A stretch of 64,000 bases of DNA from UBA830 sp002295635 (GCA_002295635.1 DBHK01000016.1:1-64000), one strand, 5' to 3'; counted from the first letter of the stretch, positions 42,998-52,338 are shown. The notes: generated from the letters alone by a model not told the origin. A program made the numbers and translations.

Positions 42998-43744
42998 TTA
43001 CCTGATTTTTTTGCGCCAGCCCATTTTCTTATCGAGTGCATCGCCTGCTTCCGCTATCCCATTCAAATAATAGTCCCATACAATGAGGTTTTCTTCACAA
43101 GCGTCGATGACCTCCTCCTCCATACGGAGCTTTGCCGCATGTTGCGCAACTGTTTTCCAACCAAGATCCGAGTGAACAATGTCGGCCTCAGAATGCATTC
43201 CAAAAAACAGTCTTTGCTCCGGAGTTAGGCCGAACATTTCACCCCAGCGGCGATTTTCAAGCCCAAACCATCCCTTCTTCTTGAGTTCACCCGTCCCATA
43301 ACCGGGAACATTCGCCCGTTCAGCACACGTATTTCCCATCAAACCCAGTAACCAGTGGCGATTGCTCATGAGCCCGTCCCATGCCCGCCAGCACATACGA
43401 GTTGATGGAAGCGGCTTTGCATTTTTGATTTGAGTGCGCTTCATTCCGCAATCGACACCTAAATCTTCCAGAACTTTCCAATGAGGCCGGCCATCGCCAT
43501 GCTCCGCGTCGGAAATCAATTCTTCGACACATGCCTCTAGTATGTCTAATTTTACATCCCATTCGGGTGTATTTGTCGCAACCCGGAGCTTGAGTACTGA
43601 GTTACGTTGGCGAGTATTAAGGCGATGCTGCATGACAAAAGTGTACGCTCGACCTTTTGACAGTGGCTCATTAAGCATCCGGTTATGCTTCACAAAATTG
43701 TCGACCGCCTTGTCGATTCCAGCAATTACTGATTTGGTGCTCAT
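42998..43744 (-). CDS. heme-oxygenase-like diiron oxidase/oxygenase (HDO) candidate
   Basis: 248 residues, all helical, no signal peptide. I read the six-ligand pattern of the HDO superfamily (CADD, UndA, SznF): Glu81 and His88 in AEHGDGRPH (E-x6-H), Glu142 in CAERANVPG, and His184-x3-Asp188-x2-His191 in GMHSEADIVH. The E81/H88/E142 spacing equals that in CADD, a protein that makes para-aminobenzoate. Members of the superfamily carry out varied O2-dependent oxidations, including C-C cleavage and N-oxygenation. It could instead be a PqqC/TenA-like protein, but the H-x3-D-x2-H motif favours HDO. Encoded between a Pht5-like gene and a LysR gene on the same strand, followed by a terminator. Confidence 0.72.
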   Translation of the reverse strand: MSTKSVIAGIDKAVDNFVKHNRMLNEPLSKGRAYTFVMQHRLNTRQRNSVLKLRVATNTPEWDVKLDILEACVEELISDAEHGDGRPHWKVLEDLGVDCGMKRTQIKNAKPLPSTRMCWRAWDGLMSNRHWLLGLMGNTCAERANVPGYGTGELKKKGWFGLENRRWGEMFGLTPEQRLFFGMHSEADIVHSDLGWKTVAQHAAKLRMEEEVIDACEENLIVWDYYLNGIAEAGDALDKKMGWRKKIR

Positions 43745-43855
43745 ATCTCTAGACCCTTTCTTATTTATTTCATTCTTTTTACGTTGTCGCGCAGCGACTG
43801 TTAAAAACCATTCTCAAATATCTTCCATGCTATTTTTCAATGGCTTTGCGATCGC

Positions 43856-44776
43856 TCAGGCTGAGCGCAGACGGCCCCCGCTCTCTGAAATACTATCCGC
43901 TATCACCGCGTCAATAATGCCGCGCACCGCGCGTGACGCATTGTTACCAATGTGAGACGTTGCATAGGCCAGATGCAGGGTTCGAGGTATCTCCGGACGA
44001 TTGATTTGAGAGGCAGATAGGCGACCAGATTGTACTGACTGTTCGACAGCCGCGTAGGGAAGAATTGTCCAACCCAACCCACTCTCCACGAGGTCACGCG
44101 TAGTGGCAACCGAGTCTATTTCGAAGAGGATATCTATCGTAAGCCTTTTTTCACGAGCCGTATCTTCCAGCCAGTCTCGAAGACCAAACCCCTTACTTGG
44201 AAGAATGAGATTCCGCTGACAAACGTCCGCAAACGACACCGTAGTGCCAGGGTTATCGTGATTGGCTCCGCCGACAAGATACAGATCTTCCAACATTAGA
44301 GGTTCCGTAGGAATGCCGCTAACTGCATTAGGATTGTATGTAAATCCCATGTCTAAAGAGTTTTCGTCCAGCCGGCGCATGATTTCTTCACTAAGTCCTT
44401 CGAACAGTTTCAACGAAACGTGTGGAAACGCGTCGCGGCATGCTCTAATAAGTGGGATTGCTAGCAATGCGCTCGCGGTTGGCGTAATACCAAGCACAAT
44501 TTCGCCGCGTGGCGGCCCGGATAGATCCTTCACTTCCTGTCCAGCCTGCTCCACCTGCTTGAGAATTGCATTCGCGTGGCGCAAAAGGACTTTTCCCGCC
44601 TCTGTCACCTCTACACCACGGGAATGGCGGTGAAGAATTTCGACGCCAAGTTCCTCCTCCAGTTTTCGTATCTGGAGACCTAACGCCGGCTGCGCAATGC
44701 GGACCCGGTCAGCCGCCCGTGTAAAGCTCCTCGCTTCCACAATTTCTACAAAATATCTTAACTGTCGAACATCCAT
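43856..44776 (-). CDS. LysR-family transcriptional regulator
   Basis: 306 residues. N-terminal helix-turn-helix MDVRQLRYFVEIVEARSFTRAADRVRIAQPALGLQIRKLE, then a type II binding-fold sensor domain starting near residue 92 (GEIVLGITPTASALLAIPL). LysR proteins usually control neighbouring genes with a small-molecule inducer. Likely targets are the HDO and Pht5-like genes downstream on the same strand. A T-N11-A-like dyad lies just before its start (44790-44808). Confidence 0.92.
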   Translation of the reverse strand: MDVRQLRYFVEIVEARSFTRAADRVRIAQPALGLQIRKLEEELGVEILHRHSRGVEVTEAGKVLLRHANAILKQVEQAGQEVKDLSGPPRGEIVLGITPTASALLAIPLIRACRDAFPHVSLKLFEGLSEEIMRRLDENSLDMGFTYNPNAVSGIPTEPLMLEDLYLVGGANHDNPGTTVSFADVCQRNLILPSKGFGLRDWLEDTAREKRLTIDILFEIDSVATTRDLVESGLGWTILPYAAVEQSVQSGRLSASQINRPEIPRTLHLAYATSHIGNNASRAVRGIIDAVIADSISESGGRLRSA

Positions 44777-44789
44777 GCCTAAAACCCTA

Positions 44790-44808
44790 CTATATCGTTT
44801 TTATATAG
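44790..44808. promoter_or_regulatory. dyad CTATAT-N7-ATATAG upstream of the LysR gene
   Basis: A 19-bp interrupted palindrome ending 14 bp from the LysR start codon. Its AT-rich arms and spacing resemble LysR-type binding boxes, so it is a candidate autoregulatory site. Evidence is the dyad alone. Confidence 0.4.
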
Positions 44809-45058
44809 CATATGCGTTGGGTATATCTCAACGACATTAATAGAATTTTGGTCGTATTGATGGATATGGCCAAATCAAAGGGGGCTCCGGCAGACTGTTC
44901 ACGATAAAATGCCGGGAAAGATCCAACAAACTTTTACCGCCAATCCGAGCGACCGTCTCATGAAGTAACGAAATTTTCTATAATTGGCGCGGTAGTAGCA
45001 AAAATGAGCAGATTAACTTCAACTGAACATAAACAAGGCAGCGCTTAAACGATACGAT

Positions 45059-45901
45059 TCACCTGACCTTTTCACCCTTAACCGTGACCCGTCGCATCAT
45101 ACGCCGTTCCCCGGGGTCAAAATAGGTACGAGCATGCATACTGCACCGGTTGTCCCACATCACTAAGTCACCAACCCGCCAGACATGTTCGTATACGAAT
45201 TCCGTATCTTCACTATGTTTAAAGAGAAGTTCCAAAATCTCATCGCTCTCCTCTTTTTTAAGGCCTTCAATCAAATCGGTCATCAGCCGATTCACATACA
45301 ATGCCTTGCGCCCCGTTTCAGGATGCGTGCGAGCAATTGGATGAATAAATTGCGGCGCGTTCGGGTCGATATTATCCCCACGTTTTAATGGGTTGCCAGC
45401 ATAGTCATAGATATTGCGTGCTTTCAGTCCGTCGAGCCTTTCCCGAATTTTATCAGGAAGCGTCTCCCACGCGGTATAGCAATTGGCAAAAAGGGTGTTA
45501 CCACCATTCTTAGGGATCTCCATTGCATAGAGGGTGGATGCGCGGCAGGGTACTTCGTAATAGCATTGATCGGAATGGAACCACATATCTCCATCTTCTA
45601 AAGCTGTCTGAAAGCCCGTATCAGTAACGTTTGTGATCATCATCGTATGGCGCATTTCTTCGTTGGCAAATTTACCGGTGCGCACTTCCTCTAACTCGCC
45701 AAAATAGCGGCAGAACCGAACCTGATCATCATTAGAAATCTCTTGCCCACGAAACACTATTAGCAGATTTTCATACCAGGCTTTCTCTATCGCTTTGAGG
45801 GTTCGGCCCGCAAGCGGTTTTGACAAATCGACGCCACGAATTTCAGCGCCACACGCTTTAGACAAGGGAATTATCTCAATATCTGCAATTGCCGTCGCCA
45901 T
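45059..45901 (-). CDS. TauD/TfdA-family Fe(II)/2-oxoglutarate dioxygenase
   Basis: 280 residues. The iron triad is visible: His109 and Asp111 in MWFHSDQCYY and the distal His256 in CSMHARTYF, followed by Arg residues in RRMMRRVTV that bind 2-oxoglutarate. The N-terminus GAEIRGVDLSKPL and GNTLFANCYTAWETLP are family stretches. It would hydroxylate a sulfonate, aryloxyacid or similar compound while turning 2-oxoglutarate into succinate. Divergent from an MFS transporter gene that may import the substrate. Confidence 0.88.
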   Translation of the reverse strand: MATAIADIEIIPLSKACGAEIRGVDLSKPLAGRTLKAIEKAWYENLLIVFRGQEISNDDQVRFCRYFGELEEVRTGKFANEEMRHTMMITNVTDTGFQTALEDGDMWFHSDQCYYEVPCRASTLYAMEIPKNGGNTLFANCYTAWETLPDKIRERLDGLKARNIYDYAGNPLKRGDNIDPNAPQFIHPIARTHPETGRKALYVNRLMTDLIEGLKKEESDEILELLFKHSEDTEFVYEHVWRVGDLVMWDNRCSMHARTYFDPGERRMMRRVTVKGEKVR

Positions 45902-45980
45902 CGCTTTCTCTTTCCCATAACAATATCGTGAGCACGAACTATATGCCTGCCCCCTCCACCATGCAATTCAGAGAAAAACG

Positions 45981-47213
45981 TTGAACACGCCAACATATGG
46001 CTGGGATACAGGAACTCGCCTCGGTCGCGTAGCTGTCTTCGGTACAGGTTTTTTCAGCCTTAGCCAGATCCCGATGATGACCTTGATCATCCCATTATGG
46101 GCACTGGATATAGGTGCGAGCGCGTTTTGGATCGGTATGGCAATCGCGGCAAGGGCTTTTTTAGCTATGTTTTTTTCGATCCAAACGGGAGCAATAATGG
46201 ACCGTCTTGGGACCCGACGTGTCACACTTACGCTCGGTGCCCTCGGAACAATACTCGTTCTGATATACCCTTTGGTACCGTCTATTACCGGCATGATTCT
46301 CTTACAAGTTGTCGTTGGGTTTCTGCATCTAACATGCTGGATCGGTGCGCAGGCACTCGTCGGCCGGGTAACACGGGGTGAACCCTCACTTATGGGGCGT
46401 TTTACTTTTCTGGCTACCTTAGGAAATTTTTTAGGGCCATTTATGGCTGGGCTCGCATTTCATCACCTGGGCGCGTGGGGTGCTTTTGGCATGGTGTCGG
46501 TGTGGTCGCTGGCCTTCGTGGCGGTCACTTGCGCTGTACCGCGTGGGATAGATGCCGGGTCTCAATCAAAGTTCACGTTTTTAGATATACTCCCGAAATG
46601 GACACATTACGCCGCGGGTTTTGGCCTTTTGCGAGTGCCAATCGTTGCATATGTAATCGTCGTTTCCGCCGTACTCGCCGGTACATATTCCATGCGTCAC
46701 ACTTTTTTTGCCGTTTACATGGAGAGTATCCAGTTTGCACGGGACGAAATCGGTCTGATTGTCGGATGTATTGCCCTCGCCGGTAGTGTCGCAGGGCTAT
46801 GCGTCGGTTATATGTCACGTTGGATAGCACCACATTGGCTGGTTTTGGTAGGAACCCTGCTCGCTACTGTCACTTTTAGTGTAGCCCCTCTATTTGCTGG
46901 GTTTTGGTCCCTATTGGCGGTAGCCTGTGCGACAGGTATTTGCTCGGGAACTGCGTTTCCAATGATTCTTTCGGTACTCACGCGCGGCGCCGGGACCGAA
47001 CAACAAGGATTGAGCGTGGGGCTACGCGCGACCATGAACCGGACCGCGTCCCTCACCGTTCCCATTTCTATGGGTGTGATTGTTGGTGCCACTTCTCTTT
47101 CCACCGGGTTTTTTATCACTGGTGGCGCTATTATTGCCGTGACATTGGTAATGGGCTTTGTATTGCGCTGGATCTTGAAGATTGAAAAGACCGGAAAGGA
47201 TAAAACGAGATGA
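45981..47213 (+). CDS. MFS transporter (12 TM)
   Basis: 410 residues beginning at TTG 45981 (an unusual start; the first in-frame ATG falls inside TM1). About 12 hydrophobic segments and the MFS signature AIMDRLGTRRVTLTLG between TM2 and TM3, with SGTAFPMILSVLTRGAG in the second half. Its stop overlaps the next ATG by 4 bp (ATGA), so it is translationally coupled to an SDR enzyme that may act on the imported compound. Confidence 0.85.
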   Translation: MNTPTYGWDTGTRLGRVAVFGTGFFSLSQIPMMTLIIPLWALDIGASAFWIGMAIAARAFLAMFFSIQTGAIMDRLGTRRVTLTLGALGTILVLIYPLVPSITGMILLQVVVGFLHLTCWIGAQALVGRVTRGEPSLMGRFTFLATLGNFLGPFMAGLAFHHLGAWGAFGMVSVWSLAFVAVTCAVPRGIDAGSQSKFTFLDILPKWTHYAAGFGLLRVPIVAYVIVVSAVLAGTYSMRHTFFAVYMESIQFARDEIGLIVGCIALAGSVAGLCVGYMSRWIAPHWLVLVGTLLATVTFSVAPLFAGFWSLLAVACATGICSGTAFPMILSVLTRGAGTEQQGLSVGLRATMNRTASLTVPISMGVIVGATSLSTGFFITGGAIIAVTLVMGFVLRWILKIEKTGKDKTR

Positions 47214-48004
47214 ACACATACCACGACCTATCGATAGATAACCTTTTCAGGTTAGACGGAGAAGTCGCTCTTGTTACTGGTGGTGGCGACGGGTTTGGTC
47301 GCATTGCGTCAATGGCCTATGCCAACGCTGGAGCATCGGTTGCGGTAGTGGATTTAGACAAAGGAAAGGCGGATGCCGTAGTCGCGGAAATCACTACGGG
47401 TGGCGGTCACGCTTTAGCACTGAAGCTCGATGTTGCCGATCGCAAAGAACTAAAATCGATAATTGACGAGGTTGCCGAGACGCTGGGAGGCTTGCACGTT
47501 TTGGTCAATAATGCAGGCATTACGAGGCGTGGACCAACCCTAGATATGACGGACGATGACTGGGACTCAGTTATTGAAGTTAACCAGACCGCCGTAGTCT
47601 TGGGCAGCAAAGCCGCAGCATCTCATATGTTAAAGCATGGTGATGGCCGTATAATCAATCTCGCATCAATCGTGGGGTTAGTCGGGAACCGCCATTTTTC
47701 CCATATAGGATATCAAGCAGCGAAGGGGGCCATTGTCAACATTACGCGCGGACTTGCTGTGGAATGGGCTGGTCACGGAATTCGTGTAAATGCGATCGCC
47801 CCAACATTTTTTCGTACAAACTTCGGCGCTGCTAGGATGCAGTCTAATCCTGACTTGGTTGCTGCAATCGAGGCTGACACGCCGATAGGCCGCTTCGGCG
47901 AGCCTTGGGAACTCGCCGGCGGACTACTTTATTTGGCGACAAAAGCCTCCTCCATGGTTACCGGCGTGACCCTTCCAATAGATGGTGGGTGGACAGCCGT
48001 TTAA
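47210..48004 (+). CDS. short-chain dehydrogenase/reductase (SDR)
   Basis: 264 residues. NAD(P) site VTGGGDGFGRIASMAYANAG, NNAGI, catalytic Ser in NLASIVG and the Y-x3-K pair in HIGYQAAKGAIV; C-terminal VTGVTLPIDGGWTA typical of FabG/gluconate 5-dehydrogenase-like classical SDRs. Coupled to the MFS transporter. Substrate unknown. Confidence 0.88.
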   Translation: MNTYHDLSIDNLFRLDGEVALVTGGGDGFGRIASMAYANAGASVAVVDLDKGKADAVVAEITTGGGHALALKLDVADRKELKSIIDEVAETLGGLHVLVNNAGITRRGPTLDMTDDDWDSVIEVNQTAVVLGSKAAASHMLKHGDGRIINLASIVGLVGNRHFSHIGYQAAKGAIVNITRGLAVEWAGHGIRVNAIAPTFFRTNFGAARMQSNPDLVAAIEADTPIGRFGEPWELAGGLLYLATKASSMVTGVTLPIDGGWTAV

Positions 48005-48337
48005 AAACGGGATTATCCCCTCTCGGACAAGAAGATAATTTTCTCAAACTAGCTCGATAAAGGTATTGCTGCGAACATGTCCCTGTTTCCTTGAATATTA
48101 ACGGAGGGAATCTAATCTAGAAATGTTCGGCTGAAATTGCTCGGGAATATTAATTTTAGTATATTTGAGAGTACTTTAGATCCCTCTCTACAAACAGCCT
48201 CCACCTTCTTGTCTCTAGTTTGATTAAGGCTGACCAAGGGTTAGTTGAAAACGGCATCAAGGAAATTTAAGAAAAAGCACTCTCAAATTTTCATTTGATA
48301 AAATTATAGAAAATATTGGCCGATGTATAATTGGACT
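48005..48337. other. 333-bp intergenic region between convergent genes
   Basis: AT-rich with no coding signal. A tiny hairpin GGGATTATCCC lies right after the SDR stop but without a T-run. Nothing else supported. Confidence 0.45.
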
Positions 48338-49063
48338 CTATTTCGAAGACATCACCAGCGCCAGCATATTTGCCGCATAATCTGATGCTTGCGGCGTCTC
48401 CATAAGACGGGCGTTGGCGAGATATGTCTTGCACGTCTCTAGTGAAGCTCGACTGCGTGATGTGATGGTACCCAGAACCTCGTTCGAACGGTCATAGAGT
48501 TCGCTGGCGGGAACGACCTGACTGACAAAACCTGCGGCAAGTGCCATTTCGGCGTCTATTTCATCCGTGGAATAAACCATCCACGCAACAGATTTCGGCA
48601 TCGATCGATCAATATGGGCGGATATAGCCGCGGTTGGAGGTAGATTATTTTTCATCTCAGGTAACGAAAATCGCGCATCATCAGCCGCAACCGTCAAATC
48701 GCAGACCGCAGCGGCAGCACATCCGAACCCTGCCGCCCTACCTTGGACGGTCGCAACCACCGGAATATCCGCCCCGCGAACAGCGTCGTAAAAGCCAAGT
48801 ATTGGAGCAGTCAGCGCCTCGCGCATCTCTAAGCCATTCTTCGGCGCTTGCTCTGGCGCACCGTCGGGATCACGGCCAAGGCAAAAGTCATCTCCGATGC
48901 TCGTTATAGAAATAGCTTTGATGTCAGGATCACATCCAGCGTCTATGATTAGTGAAGACAGGTAATCCAACATTTCCAGCGTTAGCATATTGCCTTTCTC
49001 GGGCCGATCGATGGTTAGGCGAGCGATTTCGCCGACCTGTTCCAGCTTCAATGCATTTTCCAT
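48338..49063 (-). CDS. enoyl-CoA hydratase/isomerase-family protein
   Basis: 241 residues, crotonase fold. Oxyanion region DDFCLGRDPDG and GRAAGFGCAAAAVCDLTVAA: the first classical glutamate is an alanine, while the second survives in SLPEMKNNLPP. One-glutamate crotonases often act as isomerases, hydrolases or lyases. It directly follows the CoA transferase gene (1 bp gap), so it should process the CoA ester made by that enzyme. Confidence 0.85.
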   Translation of the reverse strand: MENALKLEQVGEIARLTIDRPEKGNMLTLEMLDYLSSLIIDAGCDPDIKAISITSIGDDFCLGRDPDGAPEQAPKNGLEMREALTAPILGFYDAVRGADIPVVATVQGRAAGFGCAAAAVCDLTVAADDARFSLPEMKNNLPPTAAISAHIDRSMPKSVAWMVYSTDEIDAEMALAAGFVSQVVPASELYDRSNEVLGTITSRSRASLETCKTYLANARLMETPQASDYAANMLALVMSSK

Positions 49064-49064
49064 G

Positions 49065-50309
49065 TTAACCCTCCTTTTGGTGTTTGGGCGTAAATTCCTT
49101 CACCGCACCACAGCGAACCAAATTGGCAATCTCTCCTTTATCGGCACCGAGTACGTGTTCGAGTATATCCGACGTTTGCGCACCTAACTTGGGCGGATAT
49201 CGATGTTCGATGTTCGGCGCTCTAGACATTTTTATCGGGTTACCGGCGACTTTTATTTCATCACCATCGTCGTTTTTAAGTGGCAGCACCATATCACGCC
49301 CGACAATCTGCGGATTTGACAACGCCTTTTCGAGGTTGTTGATTTCGCCGACTGGTATTCCGGCTTCGAGAAGTAACGGCACCCAGTGGTCTGCTTTATG
49401 CATCATGAACGCACCCTCAAGGATCGGCCAAAGCTCATTACGGTTTTTGTAACGGTCCTCGTTCAGAACAAAACGAGGATCATCTTTCATTTCAGCTATC
49501 CCCAATACGTCACATAGACCCTGCCACATGCGTTCCGTGTTTGCGGTAATCACAAGCGATGTTGCTTTAGCGCAATTGAACCCGCGATAGGTGGGTATCG
49601 AGTCATGTCCCCAGCCCTGCCGGCCGGGGTTTTTTCCGGAATGAAGGTAATACGCGGCCTGATAACAGAGCATAGATACCTGACAGTCGAGCATAGAAAT
49701 ATCTATATATTGACCGAGCCCAGATGAACTACGCTCCCGCAACGCTGCCAAAGCCCCTATGACTGCATACATTCCGGCACTTAGATCGCCGATCGGGATA
49801 CCAGAGCGGACAGCTGAACGGCCGGGTTCACCAGTCATACCCATTCCACCTGATATAGCTTGGACGATCATGTCATAGGCAGGCCTATCGCGATCGCTGC
49901 CCGTTTGACCAAAACCGCTGATGGAAGCCCAGATTAACTCTGGGTTCCGTTTTGAGAGCGCTTCATAGGTAAGCCCAAGACGATCCAAAACTCCCGGTCG
50001 AAAATTCTCCACTAGGAAATCACTTTTCTCTGCAAGACGCCTCACAAGTTCTAGGCCGTCTTCGTTCTTCATATCTACGACGATGCTTTTCTTATTACGA
50101 TTGATTGACAGGTAATAACAACTGTCCTCACCTACAAAATTTGGTGGAAGAACCCGTGACCAATCGCCGACCGGTGCCTCCAGTTTGATCACCTCAGCCC
50201 CAAGGTCGGCAAAGATCATGGTCGCATAGGGACCAGCAAGAAATTGGGTCAGATCAAGAACCCTAAGGCCAGCGAGCGGACCGGAACCGACCGTGTCTTT
50301 ATCATTCAT
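49065..50309 (-). CDS. class III CoA transferase (CaiB/BaiF)
   Basis: 414 residues: LRVLDLTQFLAGPYATMIFADLG, NRNKKSIVVDMKNEDG, ENFRPGVLDRLGL, and the catalytic Asp175 in GIPIGDLSAGM. It activates a carboxylic acid by CoA transfer. It is placed between a two-subunit Rieske dioxygenase and a crotonase on the same strand, suggesting ring dihydroxylation of an aromatic acid and CoA-ester processing in one unit, though a palindrome at 50371 may end or modulate the dioxygenase transcript. Paralogue of the 27098 gene. Confidence 0.88.
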   Translation of the reverse strand: MNDKDTVGSGPLAGLRVLDLTQFLAGPYATMIFADLGAEVIKLEAPVGDWSRVLPPNFVGEDSCYYLSINRNKKSIVVDMKNEDGLELVRRLAEKSDFLVENFRPGVLDRLGLTYEALSKRNPELIWASISGFGQTGSDRDRPAYDMIVQAISGGMGMTGEPGRSAVRSGIPIGDLSAGMYAVIGALAALRERSSSGLGQYIDISMLDCQVSMLCYQAAYYLHSGKNPGRQGWGHDSIPTYRGFNCAKATSLVITANTERMWQGLCDVLGIAEMKDDPRFVLNEDRYKNRNELWPILEGAFMMHKADHWVPLLLEAGIPVGEINNLEKALSNPQIVGRDMVLPLKNDDGDEIKVAGNPIKMSRAPNIEHRYPPKLGAQTSDILEHVLGADKGEIANLVRCGAVKEFTPKHQKEG

Positions 50310-50370
50310 ACTGGTACGTCTTCGAGTGGAATTAGTTAATACACATTAAGTAACAGGTCAGTCATGTAAA

Positions 50371-50396
50371 CTGAATAGAGACGCGTCTCTATTCAG
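50371..50396 (-). terminator. 26-bp perfect palindrome over the dioxygenase beta-subunit stop codon
   Basis: CTGAATAGAGACG and its exact complement CGTCTCTATTCAG abut. The stop codon TGA of the beta subunit (50393-50395) lies inside it. In the minus-strand transcript the hairpin is followed by TTTACAT, a weak U-run. It may be a terminator or processing site between the dioxygenase and the CoA transferase genes, or an operator for the latter. Confidence 0.5.
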
Positions 50397-50890
50397 AGAA
50401 TAAAACTTACCGCACCCAGTGCGCCAAGTTCTTCTGCATCAAGAATCACCCGTCTCTCAACAATTTTAAAATTATCTCCACTACGCGCTAGGCGATGAAT
50501 ATAACGGCCAACGTAAACTCCGCCTTTACCGCCGCGCCGGAACCTATGCACCGAAAAATTTGACGTCGCAATAACTTCGCGGTCGGAGCTATCAAGGATA
50601 CGCACATTTGTGATAAGCCGACGCGTGCGAGAAGGTGGGTATTCGGCATGGGCATCAGGACTTTTCAAGCGTTTTACACGACTGCGGATTCTGTCAATGT
50701 CGTCAGCAATTATAAACAAGGTATCTTCGGGGTCAGAATCTGGCGCCTCGTTTGGGGGCACCATATAAACCGCATTTTCGTCCATTAGATCCAGCCATGC
50801 ATCAAGTTTCCAAGCGTCAAGGATAGCAGCCTCGTAATACAGGAAATCTTCTACTGCAATCCGTTCAGCGGTATCTAAACCTAGGTTCAC
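50393..50890 (-). CDS. aromatic-ring-hydroxylating dioxygenase beta subunit
   Basis: 165 residues, NTF2-like fold as in BenB/XylY-type small subunits: VEDFLYYEAAILDAWKLDAWLDLM, a basic strand RVKRLKSPDAHAEYPPSRTRRL, and RRVILDAEELGALGAVSF at the end. It has no iron site and serves structure. It follows the alpha-subunit gene by 6 bp. Confidence 0.9.
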   Translation of the reverse strand: MNLGLDTAERIAVEDFLYYEAAILDAWKLDAWLDLMDENAVYMVPPNEAPDSDPEDTLFIIADDIDRIRSRVKRLKSPDAHAEYPPSRTRRLITNVRILDSSDREVIATSNFSVHRFRRGGKGGVYVGRYIHRLARSGDNFKIVERRVILDAEELGALGAVSFIL

Positions 50891-50896
50891 TGGATT

Positions 50897-52195
50897 TTAC
50901 TCCGCCGCTGCCGCCGTCTCGTCAGTCATTAACTCGTTCCATCGCCGCCAGAAGGTCCTTAAATGTAATTCATCGGAATTCAATTGTTCGCCCTCCTTTG
51001 CGATACCCCGGGTCATAATTGACCACTGAACTTCATTCACAGTCTCGGCAATGCCTTTCTGAACCTGCATCAACGCTTCAACATCGTCTGGCGTGGCAAA
51101 CCCGCCCGGTCCGTAAAAAGTAAGGAATGCGTCTAGGCGAACCTTCCGCATCTCTCGGCTTTCCTCCACCGGTCCGAGTGCCCAGGCCGTTACCTCCATC
51201 CGGTCCACTTCCGCCGGCCAGAACGTTCGTACTGTTACCGAAGAACCATCATTTATCATGAGATTAGGGAAGACGAACAAATTACGATTGGTATTTGCAA
51301 CCCTTTCAGCACGTTCTTCGCCAAGCCGGTCAATCAATTCCGCTTTCGCGGCTTCAACCACAGGTTTGGCGGCTTCGCCATAGATGGAAATCCAAGTGGC
51401 GACCGGGCGCCCCCTGAAATTCAAATTATCGATAACAGCATGACCATTACCGAGACCTTTTCCTATCCCTCGTTTTGGTAAAACGAGTCCTTCGCCCTTC
51501 GGTATTCTTATGTTGACTCCGGCATCCTTCATATATTCTAGCCAAGTTGAATGGGTCGAATGTAGGTGATAGTCATCGAATGAATTCTCGACGAGAAGCT
51601 TCCAATTCGCCTCCACGTCATATTCCTGAACCCCAGTAATTATTTCCATCTTATTGCTCGGCGACTGGTCGACGACCAGATCGATATACTCCTTGGCCCC
51701 TTCCAGATAGACCTCCAGATCAGGAGTTTTCCGATCAAAACATGCGAACCAGAAACCGCGATATTGCTCGAAGCGCGGCACTGTCATCAAACCCAGCTCC
51801 GACCGGTCAAAGCTATCAGGGTAGGCATCGTCTCCGGGCACAGCAACTAGTGCCCCGTCGTTGTTGTAGGACCACCCGTGATAAAAACAATAAAACCGCT
51901 TTGTATTTCCAGACCGTTCTCGACAGACCTTAGCGCCACGGTGACGACAGGTATTCAGAAAAAGTCGCATCTCGCTATTACTGTCCCGCGTCATAATTAT
52001 CGGCCGGCCGGCAACCGTGCGCGTAATGAAATCACCGGGCTCTGTAACTTCAGAGTCATGGCCGGCGTAGATCCAGCAGGTATTAAATACCCGAGATTTT
52101 TCGAGTTCTAGAATGTCCGGATCAACCAAGGTTTCGCGGTTTAAACGAAAATCGTCTTCCGTCGGGTTGTCTATTATGTAGGGATGCGACTGCAT
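50897..52195 (-). CDS. aromatic-ring-hydroxylating dioxygenase alpha subunit (Rieske)
   Basis: 432 residues. Rieske centre Cys83-x-His85 and Cys103-x2-His106 (TCRHRG, YCFYHGW). The mononuclear iron ligands His210 and His215 lie in SFDDYHLHSTHS, the bridging Asp is in the same motif, and a third ligand Asp should be in the C-terminal part. It adds O2 across an aromatic ring (cis-diol) in the benzoate/anthranilate/cumate dioxygenase group. No ferredoxin or reductase gene is in the unit, so electrons must come from elsewhere. Ring substrate unknown. Confidence 0.9.
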   Translation of the reverse strand: MQSHPYIIDNPTEDDFRLNRETLVDPDILELEKSRVFNTCWIYAGHDSEVTEPGDFITRTVAGRPIIMTRDSNSEMRLFLNTCRHRGAKVCRERSGNTKRFYCFYHGWSYNNDGALVAVPGDDAYPDSFDRSELGLMTVPRFEQYRGFWFACFDRKTPDLEVYLEGAKEYIDLVVDQSPSNKMEIITGVQEYDVEANWKLLVENSFDDYHLHSTHSTWLEYMKDAGVNIRIPKGEGLVLPKRGIGKGLGNGHAVIDNLNFRGRPVATWISIYGEAAKPVVEAAKAELIDRLGEERAERVANTNRNLFVFPNLMINDGSSVTVRTFWPAEVDRMEVTAWALGPVEESREMRKVRLDAFLTFYGPGGFATPDDVEALMQVQKGIAETVNEVQWSIMTRGIAKEGEQLNSDELHLRTFWRRWNELMTDETAAAAE

Positions 52196-52338
52196 AATTA
52201 GTAAATGTCCGAGAGATCTATCAATATTACCAGCATCTGATAATGCTTAACTCAACCACAGGAATACACAGAACTTTGTAATTTGGGTTTACCATACTGA
52301 CCCTAATAAATAAGTCGCTTCCAACCGATCAATCCATT

